Source: Actinomycetota bacterium
GTDB taxonomy: Bacteria; Actinomycetota; Actinomycetes; Actinomycetales; Dermatophilaceae
NCBI GenBank assembly: GCA_020161845.1
Contig: JAIUNK010000007.1
Coordinates: 1-64,000 of the forward strand
Length of the DNA: 64,000 bases
Direction of reading: 5' to 3'
Shown: one piece after another, positions 53,508 to 62,872 of the stretch
Numbering within the stretch: position 1 is the first letter of the stretch
Layout: each line of letters starts with the position of its first letter
Made by a program: the position numbers and the translations under genes
Notes under the pieces: generated by a model
Seen by the model: the letters and a program-made list of their open reading frames with translations, nothing else
Told to the model about the DNA's origin: nothing
Databases searched by the model: none

Positions 53508-55373
53508 ATGACCGGCGCAATTCCCGCCAACCGGCTCGCCGAAGCCCTGGCCGAGCTGGTGGTCGCGGGCGAGCGCGCGGGCCTCGACGGCCCCGCGGCC
53601 CGGGCGGAGGGGCTCGCGCTGTCGGCCGCGGTCCTGGAGTCCGGCGGCCCGAGCGGCGCGCCGGCCGGCTGGGCCAAGGCGGTGGGGCGCACGGTCACCG
53701 ACTTCTTCGACAACGCGCCACGTGGTCGGCGGTTCGCGTCCGGGGCGTCCCCGCTGCTGGCGGGCCTGGTCGGCGAGTCCAGTGCGGGCGCCAAGGCGTA
53801 CGCGTCGGCCCTGGCGGAGGTGGCCGTGGCCGCCTGCACCGTCGACGGCGCGCCCGTCACTGCCGTGGGCAAGGCCACCGTCTGCGGGCAGGCCCAGCTG
53901 GCCGCCGCCGGGGTCGCCGCGGGGCCGGCGACCGCGCTGCCGCCACCGGCCCCCGATGCTGTGTCGAGTTCCCCACCGAGTTCGGTGGGGAACTCGACAC
54001 AGCAGCGCCCCGGCGGGGCCGGGGGCGCCGCGCACTTCCCCGGGGGCGACCCGTTCGACCTGTCGGGCCTGCCCAACGCCGGAGCGGTCCCGGGCCTGGA
54101 CCGGGCCCAGCTGGATGCACGATCGGTGATCGGCCAGCTCAGCGCCCTGCAGGAAGCCACCCGCGAGGTGCTGCGCCGCGGCTTCCCCAGCCCGTTCGGC
54201 GGTGACCCCAGCGGCGAGGCGACCGGTCCCGCCGCCCCTCATACCGTGGTATTCGACGAGCGGGCGAACGGTCCCGCCGCCCCTCATACCGTGGTATTCG
54301 ACGAGCGGGCGAACGGTCCCGATCCTCAGGCGGGCACGGCACCCGGCGTACCGGCCCCGACCGCGACGCAGCCCGCGGACGGGGACGCGACCTCGGCCGT
54401 CGCGGAGCCGCCCGCGCCGGAGAAGTCCCTGGACGAGCTGATGGCCGAGCTGGACGAGCTCATCGGCCTGGCCGCGGTGAAGAAGGAGATCCACCGGCAG
54501 GTCGCGCTGCTCAAGGTCGAGGCCAAGCGCGAGCAGGCCGGACTGAAGTCGGCGGCGTTGACGCGGCACCTGGTGTTCGTCGGCAACCCCGGCACCGGCA
54601 AGACCACGGTCGCGCGGCTGGTGGGCGGCATCTACCGGGCGCTCGGGTTGTTGGCCAAGGGGCAGCTCGTCGAGGTCGACCGGTCCGAGCTGGTCGCCGG
54701 TTACCTCGGCCAGACCGCCCAGAAGACCGTGGAGATCACGAAGTCGGCGCTCGGGGGGGTGCTGTTCATCGACGAGGCGTACACCCTGAAGGGCGACCAG
54801 TACGCCCAGGAGGCCGTCGACACCATCGTCAAGGAGATGGAGGACCACCGGGACGACCTGGTCGTCATCGTGGCCGGCTATCCCGAACCGATGGCCGAGT
54901 TCATCGCCCAGAACCCGGGCCTGGCCAGCAGGTTCCGCACGACGATCACGTTCGAGGACTACTCCGACGAGGAGATCACCGACATCCTGAAGTCCCTGGC
55001 GGCCAAGAACGATTACGACCTGTCGGACGGTGCCGTGCTGCGGTTCCGGGAGATCCTGGCCGCGACGCCGCGTGGCGACGGCTTCGGCAATGGCCGGTTC
55101 GCGCGGAACACCCTCGAGGAGGCCATCGGCCGGCACGCCTGGCGGCTGCGGGACGAGGACGACCCGAGCCTGGACCAGCTGCGCACCATCGAACGAGTCG
55201 ACCTGGAGGACCGCCCCGACGGCGACCTGCCGCCGATCGCGCCCGCCGTACCCGAGCGGGCCGAGGCCGAGCGGGCCGAGGCCGAGCGGGACGAACCACT
55301 CGGCGCACCCCCTCCATACCGTGGTATCGAGGGAGACGTGCCGGACGGTCGCGACGAGGAGGGCCGCTCGTGA
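53508..55373 (+). CDS. CbbX/SpoVK/EccA-type AAA+ ATPase
   Basis: The 621-residue protein starts at ATG 53508. An N-terminal helical domain (about 1-145) is followed by a disordered linker (about 146-310) and one AAA+ module: LDELIGLAAVKKEIHRQ, Walker A VGNPGTGKTTVARL, pore-loop region GYLGQTAQKT, Walker B GGVLFIDEAYTL, and FGNGRFARNTLEEAI near sensor 2. This is the CbbX family used by EccA in type VII loci and by Rubisco activase. The linker contains a 20-bp hairpin and two 45-bp palindromic repeats, all in frame; another copy lies near the C-terminus. Substrate remodelling for the operon's other products is inferred. Confidence 0.92.
   Translation: MTGAIPANRLAEALAELVVAGERAGLDGPAARAEGLALSAAVLESGGPSGAPAGWAKAVGRTVTDFFDNAPRGRRFASGASPLLAGLVGESSAGAKAYASALAEVAVAACTVDGAPVTAVGKATVCGQAQLAAAGVAAGPATALPPPAPDAVSSSPPSSVGNSTQQRPGGAGGAAHFPGGDPFDLSGLPNAGAVPGLDRAQLDARSVIGQLSALQEATREVLRRGFPSPFGGDPSGEATGPAAPHTVVFDERANGPAAPHTVVFDERANGPDPQAGTAPGVPAPTATQPADGDATSAVAEPPAPEKSLDELMAELDELIGLAAVKKEIHRQVALLKVEAKREQAGLKSAALTRHLVFVGNPGTGKTTVARLVGGIYRALGLLAKGQLVEVDRSELVAGYLGQTAQKTVEITKSALGGVLFIDEAYTLKGDQYAQEAVDTIVKEMEDHRDDLVVIVAGYPEPMAEFIAQNPGLASRFRTTITFEDYSDEEITDILKSLAAKNDYDLSDGAVLRFREILAATPRGDGFGNGRFARNTLEEAIGRHAWRLRDEDDPSLDQLRTIERVDLEDRPDGDLPPIAPAVPERAEAERAEAERDEPLGAPPPYRGIEGDVPDGRDEEGRS
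53958..54003. repeat. 20-bp perfect hairpin inside the AAA+ gene
   Basis: Arms 53958-53977 and 53984-54003 are exact complements (GCTGTGTCGAGTTCCCCACC) with the loop GAGTTC. The tract keeps the frame, encoding Ser/Pro-rich AVSSSPPSSVGNSTQQ in the linker. It differs in sequence from the GACCGTTCG-ended palindromes. Confidence 0.85.
54221..54314. repeat. Two 45-bp in-frame palindromic repeats in the AAA+ linker
   Basis: Exact 45-bp units at 54225-54269 and 54270-54314 each encode GPAAPHTVVFDERAN. Each centres on the palindrome ATACCGTGGTAT (54241-54252; 54286-54297) and ends in CGAACGGTC, matching the ends of the 60-bp elements. The left end reads GACCGGTC. This is the second core type of the dispersed palindrome family. 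Confidence 0.8.
55289..55350. repeat. Degenerate palindrome copy near the end of the AAA+ gene
   Basis: The core ATACCGTGGTAT lies at 55316-55327, flanked by CCCCCTCC and CGAGGGAG and ending GGACGGTC at 55350. The left end is degenerate. It encodes PPPYRGIEGDVPDGRD in the disordered C-terminus. Confidence 0.6.
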
Positions 55374-56632
55374 CCGCCATGGCGCCGCCGCCCCCCCAAT
55401 CCCAGCCACAGGCCCAACCCGGCGCGGCAGGCGCAGCCGGCGCGGAGCAAGCCCAGCGGCAGGGGCAGGCCCAGGCCCAGGCGGCCCAGCGGCAGGGCCA
55501 GGTCGCCCAGGCCAGCGCCTCGGGCCGACCGCCCGCCCTGACGCGCCGCGCGCTCGCCTCAGGCACCCCGCGGCAGCTGCGGATCGCCCGCGGCCTGGCC
55601 GCCACCGCCTGCCTGCTCCCGGGTCTGGTCGGGATGGTCGAGATCGCCAGCGCCGCCACGGCGCCGGTGAGTTCGCCCACGCAGACGTACGCCGAGCTGC
55701 GCGCCGGCGCCGCGGCGTACGAGGCGAAGGCCGTCGTCGCGGCCGTGCGAAGGCAAAGTACGGCGGAGGCGGACCAGGCCTTGACCAGGGTGAGCACCCA
55801 ACTCGGGGCGGCGGCGCTGCTCTACCCGGACCGCTCCCCGGAGATCTATCGGGTCGGCGATCAGCTCGCCGCCCGCCAGAGTCAGTTGTCGGCCGCCGTG
55901 GCCAGTCGCGCGATCGGCTCGACGGCGGCCGTCCCCGCCGCCGGGGCCGACCTCACGAGCGCGCTGACGAAGCTGGAGAATCCCCCGGCCGCCCGCTCGG
56001 TGGTCAACGCGCAGCACCTGCTCATCGCCGGCGGCGTCGGACTTGCGGGCCTGCTCGGGGCCAGCCTCTGGCTCGCCCGGAAGACGCGCCGGGTGGTCAA
56101 TCCCGGGCTGGTCGCCGGACTGCTCCTGACGGCGGGGGTGTCGGCACTGGGCTGGCAGGTCCTCGCGGCGACCGGTACCGGCGCGGCCGTCGACGACCTG
56201 GCCCAGGTGCGTGCCGATGCCGCCCAATCGGTCGCGGTCGAGGCGGAGTCGCTCGCGACGGTGACGCCGGACGGCACAGCGCTGCAGAGCAAGGCGAAGG
56301 GCTACGTCGATGCCGCGGACACGCTGATCCGGGCGAATTCGGGTTCGTGGACGGCGCGTGCGGCCGACCCCTGGCGGGCCTTCGCGACGAAGGAACTGAC
56401 CGCCGCCCAGCTCGGCGGGGCCGACCTGACCACCCGGCAGGGCCTGGTGTCCGGGCGCGTCGCGGATCTGAAGACCCTCGACACGACCCTGGCCACCCTC
56501 GCCCGCGAGCAGGGCGCGGGGTCGGACCAGCGGCCGAACGCCTGGGCGGGCTACGGCATCTTCGCGCTCTCCCTCGTCGCCGGCGCACTGGCCTGGACGG
56601 GTGTGGGCCGGCGAGTGGCGGAGTACCGATGA
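55370..56632 (+). CDS. Four-helix membrane protein with extracytoplasmic domains (GlnX-like topology)
   Basis: The GTG at 55370 overlaps the AAA+ stop behind GAGGAGGG. A Gln/Ala-rich cytoplasmic tail of about 65 residues precedes four helices (about 75-97, GLAATACLLPGLVGM; 222-241; 248-268; 400-417). Between helices 1-2 and 3-4 lie helical outside segments of about 125 residues each. Size and topology recall GlnX, the membrane partner that passes amino-acid signals to PknG in mycobacteria and corynebacteria; the sequence match is not checked. It ends two frames into the next gene by an ATGA overlap. Confidence 0.72.
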   Translation: MTAMAPPPPQSQPQAQPGAAGAAGAEQAQRQGQAQAQAAQRQGQVAQASASGRPPALTRRALASGTPRQLRIARGLAATACLLPGLVGMVEIASAATAPVSSPTQTYAELRAGAAAYEAKAVVAAVRRQSTAEADQALTRVSTQLGAAALLYPDRSPEIYRVGDQLAARQSQLSAAVASRAIGSTAAVPAAGADLTSALTKLENPPAARSVVNAQHLLIAGGVGLAGLLGASLWLARKTRRVVNPGLVAGLLLTAGVSALGWQVLAATGTGAAVDDLAQVRADAAQSVAVEAESLATVTPDGTALQSKAKGYVDAADTLIRANSGSWTARAADPWRAFATKELTAAQLGGADLTTRQGLVSGRVADLKTLDTTLATLAREQGAGSDQRPNAWAGYGIFALSLVAGALAWTGVGRRVAEYR

Positions 56633-57789
56633 ACACCCAGTTCGCGGTCGCCCCGCAGGCCCCGGGCGCACTCGGCGAGGACGTCGCCCCGCAGGCCCTG
56701 CTCGCCTACCTCACCGACCTCGGCCAGTGGCGCGACCGGCGCCGCACCGAACTGGACGAGCTCGACGAGGCGTCCCTGCACTCGCCGGAACGCACCGCCC
56801 TGACCGCGGACGTGCTGCTGTCGATGACGCTGTGGAAGGCCGTCAGCGACCGGCACGACCTGCTCGTCGCCACCTGGGACTCCGGTCGGGTCCTGGAGAC
56901 CGAACGGCGCCGGATGAGCACGCTGATCTGGGGCCGGCTCGACACGGGGGCCCAGTCCGGGTCGGCCCTGGCGGTGTCCCTGCCCGAGGCGTGTCGGCTC
57001 TCGGATTCGCTGGCCGCGGCGCTGCGCGGCCGGCTGCGCCTGGAGGGCTCCGAGCCGGATGTCGACAACCGGGTCCGCGACCTGCGCGCGACGGTGCAGC
57101 GGATCCGCGACCAGGCCGAGCTGGTGCCGCGCGCGGCGCGGGCGAATGTTCAGGCGGTGTACGACGCGCTGCTGGCCCGCACCGAGGACGTCGCCGAACG
57201 GGCGAAGCGGGGCGCCGACGTCGGCGGGCTGCTGCCGGCACTGGAGCAGGACGCGGCCACCGCCGAACGGGATCTGATCGTGGGTGCCGCCCGGCGCACG
57301 GAGGCCAAGGCGGACGCCGTACGGGCTCGACAGCTGCGCGACGAACTGGAGGCCCGCAGCCATGCCGTGGCCCAGCTCGCGGCCCGGGCCGTGGCGGAGG
57401 TGACGCCCGCCCCCCGACTCGGCGTACCCGACCCCGACGCCCTCGGCGACCCCCCGGCGGACCCCGCGGGCGTCAAGGCCTACCTGGAGCGTCTTGACCT
57501 GGTCGGTAGGGCGTTGGACCAGTGTCAGGCGGCGTACGCGGGGGCCCTGGAACGCCGCGACGAGTTGGTCGCGGAGGCGAGCGCGTACGCCGAGCGGGCC
57601 GCCGCCATCACCGATCCGACGTTGCGCGCCGATCTCGACGAGCTGGCCGCCCGCAGCACGGCGACCCGCGCCGCCACCCCGCTGGACCTGCGCCGGCTCG
57701 GCGCCCTGGTCGCTGCCCAGCAGGCCTATCTCGGCGCCGCCGGGCAGCACCCGAATCGTCCGTCGAGTCCGAGGGGGACCCGCCCGTGA
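56629..57789 (+). CDS. Cytoplasmic coiled-coil protein
   Basis: The 386-residue protein starts at ATG 56629. It is almost wholly alpha-helical and highly charged: LAYLTDLGQWRDRRRTELDE, RVRDLRATVQRIRDQAELVP, LEARSHAVAQLAARAV and LERLDLVGRALDQCQAAYAG. No enzyme motif, signal peptide or membrane helix is visible. Its position between the membrane protein and the PknG-like kinase, with overlaps on both sides, suggests an adaptor linking the two. Family not recognised. Confidence 0.75.
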   Translation: MNTQFAVAPQAPGALGEDVAPQALLAYLTDLGQWRDRRRTELDELDEASLHSPERTALTADVLLSMTLWKAVSDRHDLLVATWDSGRVLETERRRMSTLIWGRLDTGAQSGSALAVSLPEACRLSDSLAAALRGRLRLEGSEPDVDNRVRDLRATVQRIRDQAELVPRAARANVQAVYDALLARTEDVAERAKRGADVGGLLPALEQDAATAERDLIVGAARRTEAKADAVRARQLRDELEARSHAVAQLAARAVAEVTPAPRLGVPDPDALGDPPADPAGVKAYLERLDLVGRALDQCQAAYAGALERRDELVAEASAYAERAAAITDPTLRADLDELAARSTATRAATPLDLRRLGALVAAQQAYLGAAGQHPNRPSSPRGTRP

Positions 57790-60155
57790 GGTGCACCGAA
57801 CCGGGCTGCAGCGGCAGCTATGTGGACGGCTACTGCGACATCTGCGGGTCCCCGGAGACGGCCGCGCGTACGGCGCCCCCGGCAGGCACGACGGCTCCGG
57901 CAGGCGCTGCGCCCCGGGCAGGCACGACCGCCCCGGCGGGGGCGGCAACTCCAGCAAGCACGGCGACCACCGCCGGGCAGGCCACCCCCCTGAGCCCGTC
58001 CCCGGACGGATCGGCCATGGTCGGTGGGGCGGCCAGCGCCCTCGGCCCGCAGCAGGCCAGCGTCACCCCGGCCCCCGCGGCGCGACCCGGCGGCAGCCGA
58101 TTCGGCGCCGGCGGGGCCACCCTGCTGGGCTCGGCGCGCGGCACGACGGCGACCCGCCGGTTCGGCACCGGCCAGCGCACCCGGGCCTCCTCCCTCGGCG
58201 CCGGCCTGACCACGGTGCCGGCGGTCCCGGTCGGCGACCCGGCGGCCGCCGTCCTGGCGAATCCCCAGGTGCCCGAGGAGAAGCGCAACTGCCCCAATTG
58301 TGGTGCCGCCGTAGGACGTTCCCACGACGGGCAGCCCGGCCGGGAGGAAGGCTTCTGCCCGCAGTGCCGCAGCCCGTTCAGCTTCCGCCCGAAGCTGGCC
58401 CAGGGGGATCTGGTGGCGGGCCAGTACGAGGTCGCCGGCTGCCTGGCCCACGGCGGCCTCGGTTGGATCTACCTGGCGCGCGACAAGAACGTCTCCGACC
58501 GATGGGTCGTGCTCAAGGGACTGCTCAACGCGGGCGACCCCGACGCGCTGGCCGCGGCGATCGCCGAGCAGGAGTTCCTCGCGCAGGTCTCCCACCAGCT
58601 CATCGTCGAGATCTACAACTTCGTCACCCATGACGGGGCCGGCTACATCGTGATGGAGTACGTCGGCGGCACCTCGCTGAAGGAGCTGTTGAAGCAGCGG
58701 CTGGCCCGGGCCGGACGGTACGACCCCCTGCCGGTCGAGCAGGCGCTGGCCTACATTCTCGAGATCCTGCCCGCCTTCCAATATCTGCACGACCAGGGCC
58801 TGCTCTACTGCGACTTCAAGCCCGACAACCTCATCCAGACCGGCGACGAGGTGCGGCTCATCGACCTCGGCGGGGTGCGCCGCATCGACGACCTGGAGTC
58901 CCCGATCTACGGCACGGTCGGCTACCAGGCCCCCGAGATCGCGGAGGTCGGCCCGACCATCGCCAGCGACATCTACACGATCGGGCGCACCCTGGTCGTG
59001 CTGACGAGCGAGTTCCGGGGGTACCAGTCGACGTACGCCACCTCGCTGCCGCCCCTGCAGCAGGTGCCGGCGTTCGTCGCGCACCCGGAGTTCTACCAGC
59101 TGGTCGCGCGCGCCTGCGCGCTGGCCCCCGCGGACCGGTTCACCTCGATCGAGGAGCTGCGGGTTCAGCTGTACGGCGTGCTCCGGCGGGTCGTCAAGGA
59201 CCGGCGCGGGGCCCCCGCCGCCCAGCAGACCCGGTCGTCGCTCTTCTTCGACGTTCCGGCCGCCAGCGGCGAGGATCTGGGCTGGTGGGAGCTGCCGGCG
59301 CTGCGACCCGACGAGGCCGATCCGATGATGGGCTGGCTGCAGACGGTGCAGTCGCAGGAGCCGGGGGCCCGCTACGCGCAGCTGGCCAAGGCGCCGGTCG
59401 TCACCGCCGAGGTGCTGCTGGAGCAGGCCCGCACGGGCATCCGCGGCAAGCGCCACGATCTGGTCACCGCCGCCACGGAGGCGCTGCTCGGTCAGGACCC
59501 CTGGGACTGGCGAGCGGTCTGGCTGGTCGGACTCGAGGCGTTGGCCCGCGACGAACTTCCGCAGGCCCGGGCCGCGTTCACGTCCGTGGCCGCGCAGGTG
59601 CCGGGCGAACTGGCGCCGGTGCTGGCGATCGGGCTGACGGCGGAGCTGGCCGGGCAGGGGTCCACGGCGGAAATGGCGTACCAGACCTGTCTGCGCGTGG
59701 ACTCGGCGTACGTTCCGGTCGCCGCGTTCGGGCTGGCCCGGCTGCGGGCGTCCGCCGGGGACCTGCGGGGGGCGATCACGGCGCTGGAGTACGTGCCCTC
59801 CTCCAACCGCGCCCACCCCCGCGCGCAATGGCTGCGCGCGCAGATGCTGACCCGCATCGGCGACGGCGGTCTGGCCACGCTGGGGCAGGCCATCGAGACC
59901 GTGCGGGCCGCCGACCTGGACCGGGCCGAACGAACCCGGTTCCGCGCCGACGTGCTGGAACGAGCGCTGGCGACCGTACGCCGGTCCGGGGCGCAGCCCA
60001 ATGTCGTCATCGACGGCGTGCCGTCGCGGGCGGCTGACCTGCAGCGGGCGCTGGAGCGCAGCCTGCGGGACCTGGCCCACCTCACCCCCGACGAGCAGGC
60101 CCGGATTCAGCTCGTCGACCGCGCGAATGCCATCCGACCGTGGAGCCTGACATGA
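57786..60155 (+). CDS. pknG: PknG-like serine/threonine protein kinase with zinc ribbons and TPR domain
   Basis: The GTG at 57786 overlaps the preceding stop. The 789-residue protein has an N-terminal zinc knuckle (CTEPGCSGSYVDGYCDICG), an Ala/Thr linker, a rubredoxin-like ribbon (CPNCGAAVG...FCPQCRSPF, about 170-200), the kinase (about 215-470) and a TPR region to the end. Kinase motifs are the Gly-loop AHGGLGWIYLARD, Lys in WVVLKGLL, the catalytic loop LLYCDFKPDNL, LIDLGGVRRI in place of DFG, and YGTVGYQAPEI with DIYTIGRTL, all as in mycobacterial PknG. PknG phosphorylates FHA proteins such as GarA; the FHA protein encoded at 62873 is the obvious local candidate. Confidence 0.93.
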   Translation: MRCTEPGCSGSYVDGYCDICGSPETAARTAPPAGTTAPAGAAPRAGTTAPAGAATPASTATTAGQATPLSPSPDGSAMVGGAASALGPQQASVTPAPAARPGGSRFGAGGATLLGSARGTTATRRFGTGQRTRASSLGAGLTTVPAVPVGDPAAAVLANPQVPEEKRNCPNCGAAVGRSHDGQPGREEGFCPQCRSPFSFRPKLAQGDLVAGQYEVAGCLAHGGLGWIYLARDKNVSDRWVVLKGLLNAGDPDALAAAIAEQEFLAQVSHQLIVEIYNFVTHDGAGYIVMEYVGGTSLKELLKQRLARAGRYDPLPVEQALAYILEILPAFQYLHDQGLLYCDFKPDNLIQTGDEVRLIDLGGVRRIDDLESPIYGTVGYQAPEIAEVGPTIASDIYTIGRTLVVLTSEFRGYQSTYATSLPPLQQVPAFVAHPEFYQLVARACALAPADRFTSIEELRVQLYGVLRRVVKDRRGAPAAQQTRSSLFFDVPAASGEDLGWWELPALRPDEADPMMGWLQTVQSQEPGARYAQLAKAPVVTAEVLLEQARTGIRGKRHDLVTAATEALLGQDPWDWRAVWLVGLEALARDELPQARAAFTSVAAQVPGELAPVLAIGLTAELAGQGSTAEMAYQTCLRVDSAYVPVAAFGLARLRASAGDLRGAITALEYVPSSNRAHPRAQWLRAQMLTRIGDGGLATLGQAIETVRAADLDRAERTRFRADVLERALATVRRSGAQPNVVIDGVPSRAADLQRALERSLRDLAHLTPDEQARIQLVDRANAIRPWSLT

Positions 60156-61588
60156 CGACACCGCCCCGCCCGCCGGATCAGCCGGACACCCCGCGGCCGG
60201 ACCCTGACCCGGACCGTACCTGGAACCCGTTCCGCCGGCTCAAGGAGGCCTTCCAGCACGACGATGCGCCGCCCGCCGGCCCACCCGAGCCCGCCGAGCC
60301 CGCCGAGCCCGCCGGCCTGCCCGAGCCCGCCGATGGGGCCGGCACTCCGCGTCCGGACGGCGCCGAGGAGCCCCGTCTGGGCCCGGCCGCGCCGACGGGG
60401 TTCGACTGGCTCGGTACGTCGTCGCCGGACACGACAACTCCGCCACCCCCCGCCGACGTACCACCCCCCGCCGACGGACCACTCACCCCGCCCGCCGGGC
60501 GCGATTCCGGCGGCATGCTCGTCCTGGGCGGTGCCCCGTCGGCGACGCTGCCCGGCGCACCCGTCGTACCGCTGCCGAACGGCGGCCTGTGCGCCGAATG
60601 CGGGGGCACGGTCGACCCGGACGGCTACTGCGAGAACTGCGGTGCCAAGGCCGCCGACCCGCGGCATCACGTCGAGATCGTGGTCGAGCCCTGGCTGGCC
60701 GGCGTGTGCGACCGGGGCCGCAAGCACCCGGGCAACGAGGACGCCCTGGCCATCCGCGGCGGCGACGGACCCGCCGGACAGCGCGCCGCGATCGTGGTCT
60801 GCGACGGCGTCTCCTCCGCGCCGAACTCCGCCGCGGCCAGCGCGGCGGCCGCCCTGGCCGCGGTCGAGGTGCTGACGACCCCGCCGCCGTCGGACTCGGC
60901 CGAGGAACCGGAAGACCTCGCCGCCACGCTGGGCCGGCGATTGGAACACGCCGCGCAGGCCGCGTCGCAGGCCGTTGCGGCCGTGGCCGCGCAGGTCGCG
61001 GCGGACGGACCGCCCGGCGGTGGTCCGTCCTGCACGTTTGTGGCGGCGATCGTTCAGGACGGCGCCGCGGTGGTGGGCAGCATCGGGGACTCGCGGGCGT
61101 ACTGGTTCGGCGACGACGGCACCGCCCTGCGCCTCACCGAGGACGACTCGTGGGCCGCCGAGCAGATCCGCGCCGGGGCCTCCCGGGCGGAGGCCGAGGC
61201 CGGTCCGCATGCGCACACGATCACGCGCTGGCTCGGCGAGGACTGCCCGGACCACCGCCCGACCCTGACCACGTTGCAGGTCACCCGGCCCGGCTGGCTC
61301 CTGCTGTGCTCGGACGGCCTGTGGAACTACGCATCGGAGCCGGAAGCGCTGGTCGAGGTGTTCCGGGCGCAATCCGCGGCCGTACCCCCCGCGCGTGGCG
61401 CGGCTCAACCCGCCGCCGAGCTCGCCGCGGCGCTGGTGGACTGGGCCAACGCGCAGGGCGGCCACGACAACATCACGGTGGGCCTGGTCTATCTGCTGCC
61501 GACCCCGACCGCGGCCGTGTCCCCGACCCACGCCAGCGGCGCGGCGGCCGGCGACGTACCCTCGCAGACGAGCACCGAGGAGGACTAG
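60152..61588 (+). CDS. PP2C-family Ser/Thr phosphatase with zinc knuckle
   Basis: The ATG at 60152 overlaps the kinase stop. The 478-residue protein has a Pro-rich N-terminus of about 145 residues, a zinc knuckle CAECGGTVDPDGYCENCG, and a PPM domain (about 180-450). Metal-binding and family motifs are KHPGNEDALAI, IVVCDGVSS, VGSIGDSRAYW, LLLCSDGLWNY and GGHDNITVGLVY. It would reverse phosphorylation by the adjacent kinase (inference from order and the shared zinc knuckle). Confidence 0.93.
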   Translation: MTTPPRPPDQPDTPRPDPDPDRTWNPFRRLKEAFQHDDAPPAGPPEPAEPAEPAGLPEPADGAGTPRPDGAEEPRLGPAAPTGFDWLGTSSPDTTTPPPPADVPPPADGPLTPPAGRDSGGMLVLGGAPSATLPGAPVVPLPNGGLCAECGGTVDPDGYCENCGAKAADPRHHVEIVVEPWLAGVCDRGRKHPGNEDALAIRGGDGPAGQRAAIVVCDGVSSAPNSAAASAAAALAAVEVLTTPPPSDSAEEPEDLAATLGRRLEHAAQAASQAVAAVAAQVAADGPPGGGPSCTFVAAIVQDGAAVVGSIGDSRAYWFGDDGTALRLTEDDSWAAEQIRAGASRAEAEAGPHAHTITRWLGEDCPDHRPTLTTLQVTRPGWLLLCSDGLWNYASEPEALVEVFRAQSAAVPPARGAAQPAAELAAALVDWANAQGGHDNITVGLVYLLPTPTAAVSPTHASGAAAGDVPSQTSTEED

Positions 61589-62865
61589 TGGCCGACTTCA
61601 CGGCGTCCGTCTATCAGAACGAGTTCCTGCCCGAGGGCGGCACCGACGCGCACGCGATCGTCACGCTGGCCTGCACCGGCGCGGGCGGCGCGGGGCAGAG
61701 CGGTGCCGGCGACGCGGGCGAGATCATCGTCGTCGACACCTCCCGGTCGATGGAGGCGGCGGGGGTGGCGGCGGCGCAGTACGCCGCAGCGGCCGCGCTC
61801 GACCAGATCCTGGACGGGGTGTGGTTCGCCATCGTGGCCGGCAATCACCAGGCCCGGCTGTGCTATCCGGACGGGTACTCCGCCGCGATGGTGCGGATGA
61901 ACGGCCAGACCCGACAGGCCGCGAAGGACAGCCTGCGGCAGCTGCGTGCTGACGGCGGTACGGCGATGGGCACCTGGCTGTTGGCGGCGTCCCAACTCTT
62001 CGACACGGTCCCCTCGCTGGTGCAAAAGCACGTCATCCTGCTCACCGACGGCGAGAACCAGCACGAGTCGCCCGAGCAGCTGACCCGCTCCATCAACACC
62101 GTCCGGGGGCGGTTCCAGTGCGATTGCCGCGGGCTCGGGGCGGCGTGGCAGGTGGAGGAGGTACGGCGGATCGCGCAGGCTCTGCTGGGTACCGTCGACC
62201 TGATCCCCCGACGCGAGGACATGGCCACGGAGTTCGAGTCGCTGATGCGCACGTCCATGGGCCGCGGCGTGGCCGAGGCGACGCTCAACGTGTGGGCGCC
62301 GCAGGGGGCGCAGGTGCTGTTCGTGCGGCAGGTCTCGCCGACACTGGAGGATCTGACCGCCCGGCGGCGGGAGGTCAACCCGTTGACCGGGGCGTACCCG
62401 ACCGGCTCCTGGGGCGACGAGACCCGCGACTACCACGTGGCGGTTCGCCTGGCGCCTAAGGGGATCGGCCAGGAACAGCTGGCCGCGCGGGTGCAGTTGA
62501 TGGTCGGCGGCCAGATGGTGACGCAGGGGCTGGTCAAGGCGAAGTGGTCCGGTGACTCGGGCCTGACCACGCAGATCAGCCCCGAGGTGGCGCACTTCAC
62601 CGGGCAGACCGAGCTGGCGTCGTCCATCCAGGAAGGGCTGGCGGCCAAGGCGGTCGGGGACGACGCGACGGCGACGGCGAAGCTGGGTCGGGCGGTGCAG
62701 CTGGCGGCGCAGACCGGCGACGAGGCGGCCACCGACCGACTGCGGCGGGTCGTCGAAATCGACGACGCGGCGACCGGCACGATCCGCCTTCGCCGGGACG
62801 TGGCCAAGCTGGACGAGATGGCGCTGGACACGGCCTCGACCAAGACGACCCGGGTGAAGAAGTGA
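61588..62865 (+). CDS. VWA-domain protein
   Basis: The GTG at 61588 overlaps the phosphatase TAG, with GAGGAGG upstream. Residues about 1-210 form a von Willebrand A domain with a complete MIDAS site: VVDTSRSME (DxSxS), GGTAMGTW and LLTDGENQ. The rest is a beta-rich part (LNVWAPQGAQVLFVRQVSP, YHVAVRLAPKGI) and a helical end (AKLGRAVQLAAQTGDEAATD). No signal peptide. VWA proteins of this kind act as scaffolds or chaperones with AAA+ partners; here the AAA+ gene lies five genes upstream. Confidence 0.92.
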   Translation: MADFTASVYQNEFLPEGGTDAHAIVTLACTGAGGAGQSGAGDAGEIIVVDTSRSMEAAGVAAAQYAAAAALDQILDGVWFAIVAGNHQARLCYPDGYSAAMVRMNGQTRQAAKDSLRQLRADGGTAMGTWLLAASQLFDTVPSLVQKHVILLTDGENQHESPEQLTRSINTVRGRFQCDCRGLGAAWQVEEVRRIAQALLGTVDLIPRREDMATEFESLMRTSMGRGVAEATLNVWAPQGAQVLFVRQVSPTLEDLTARRREVNPLTGAYPTGSWGDETRDYHVAVRLAPKGIGQEQLAARVQLMVGGQMVTQGLVKAKWSGDSGLTTQISPEVAHFTGQTELASSIQEGLAAKAVGDDATATAKLGRAVQLAAQTGDEAATDRLRRVVEIDDAATGTIRLRRDVAKLDEMALDTASTKTTRVKK

Positions 62866-62872
62866 ACCTGCC

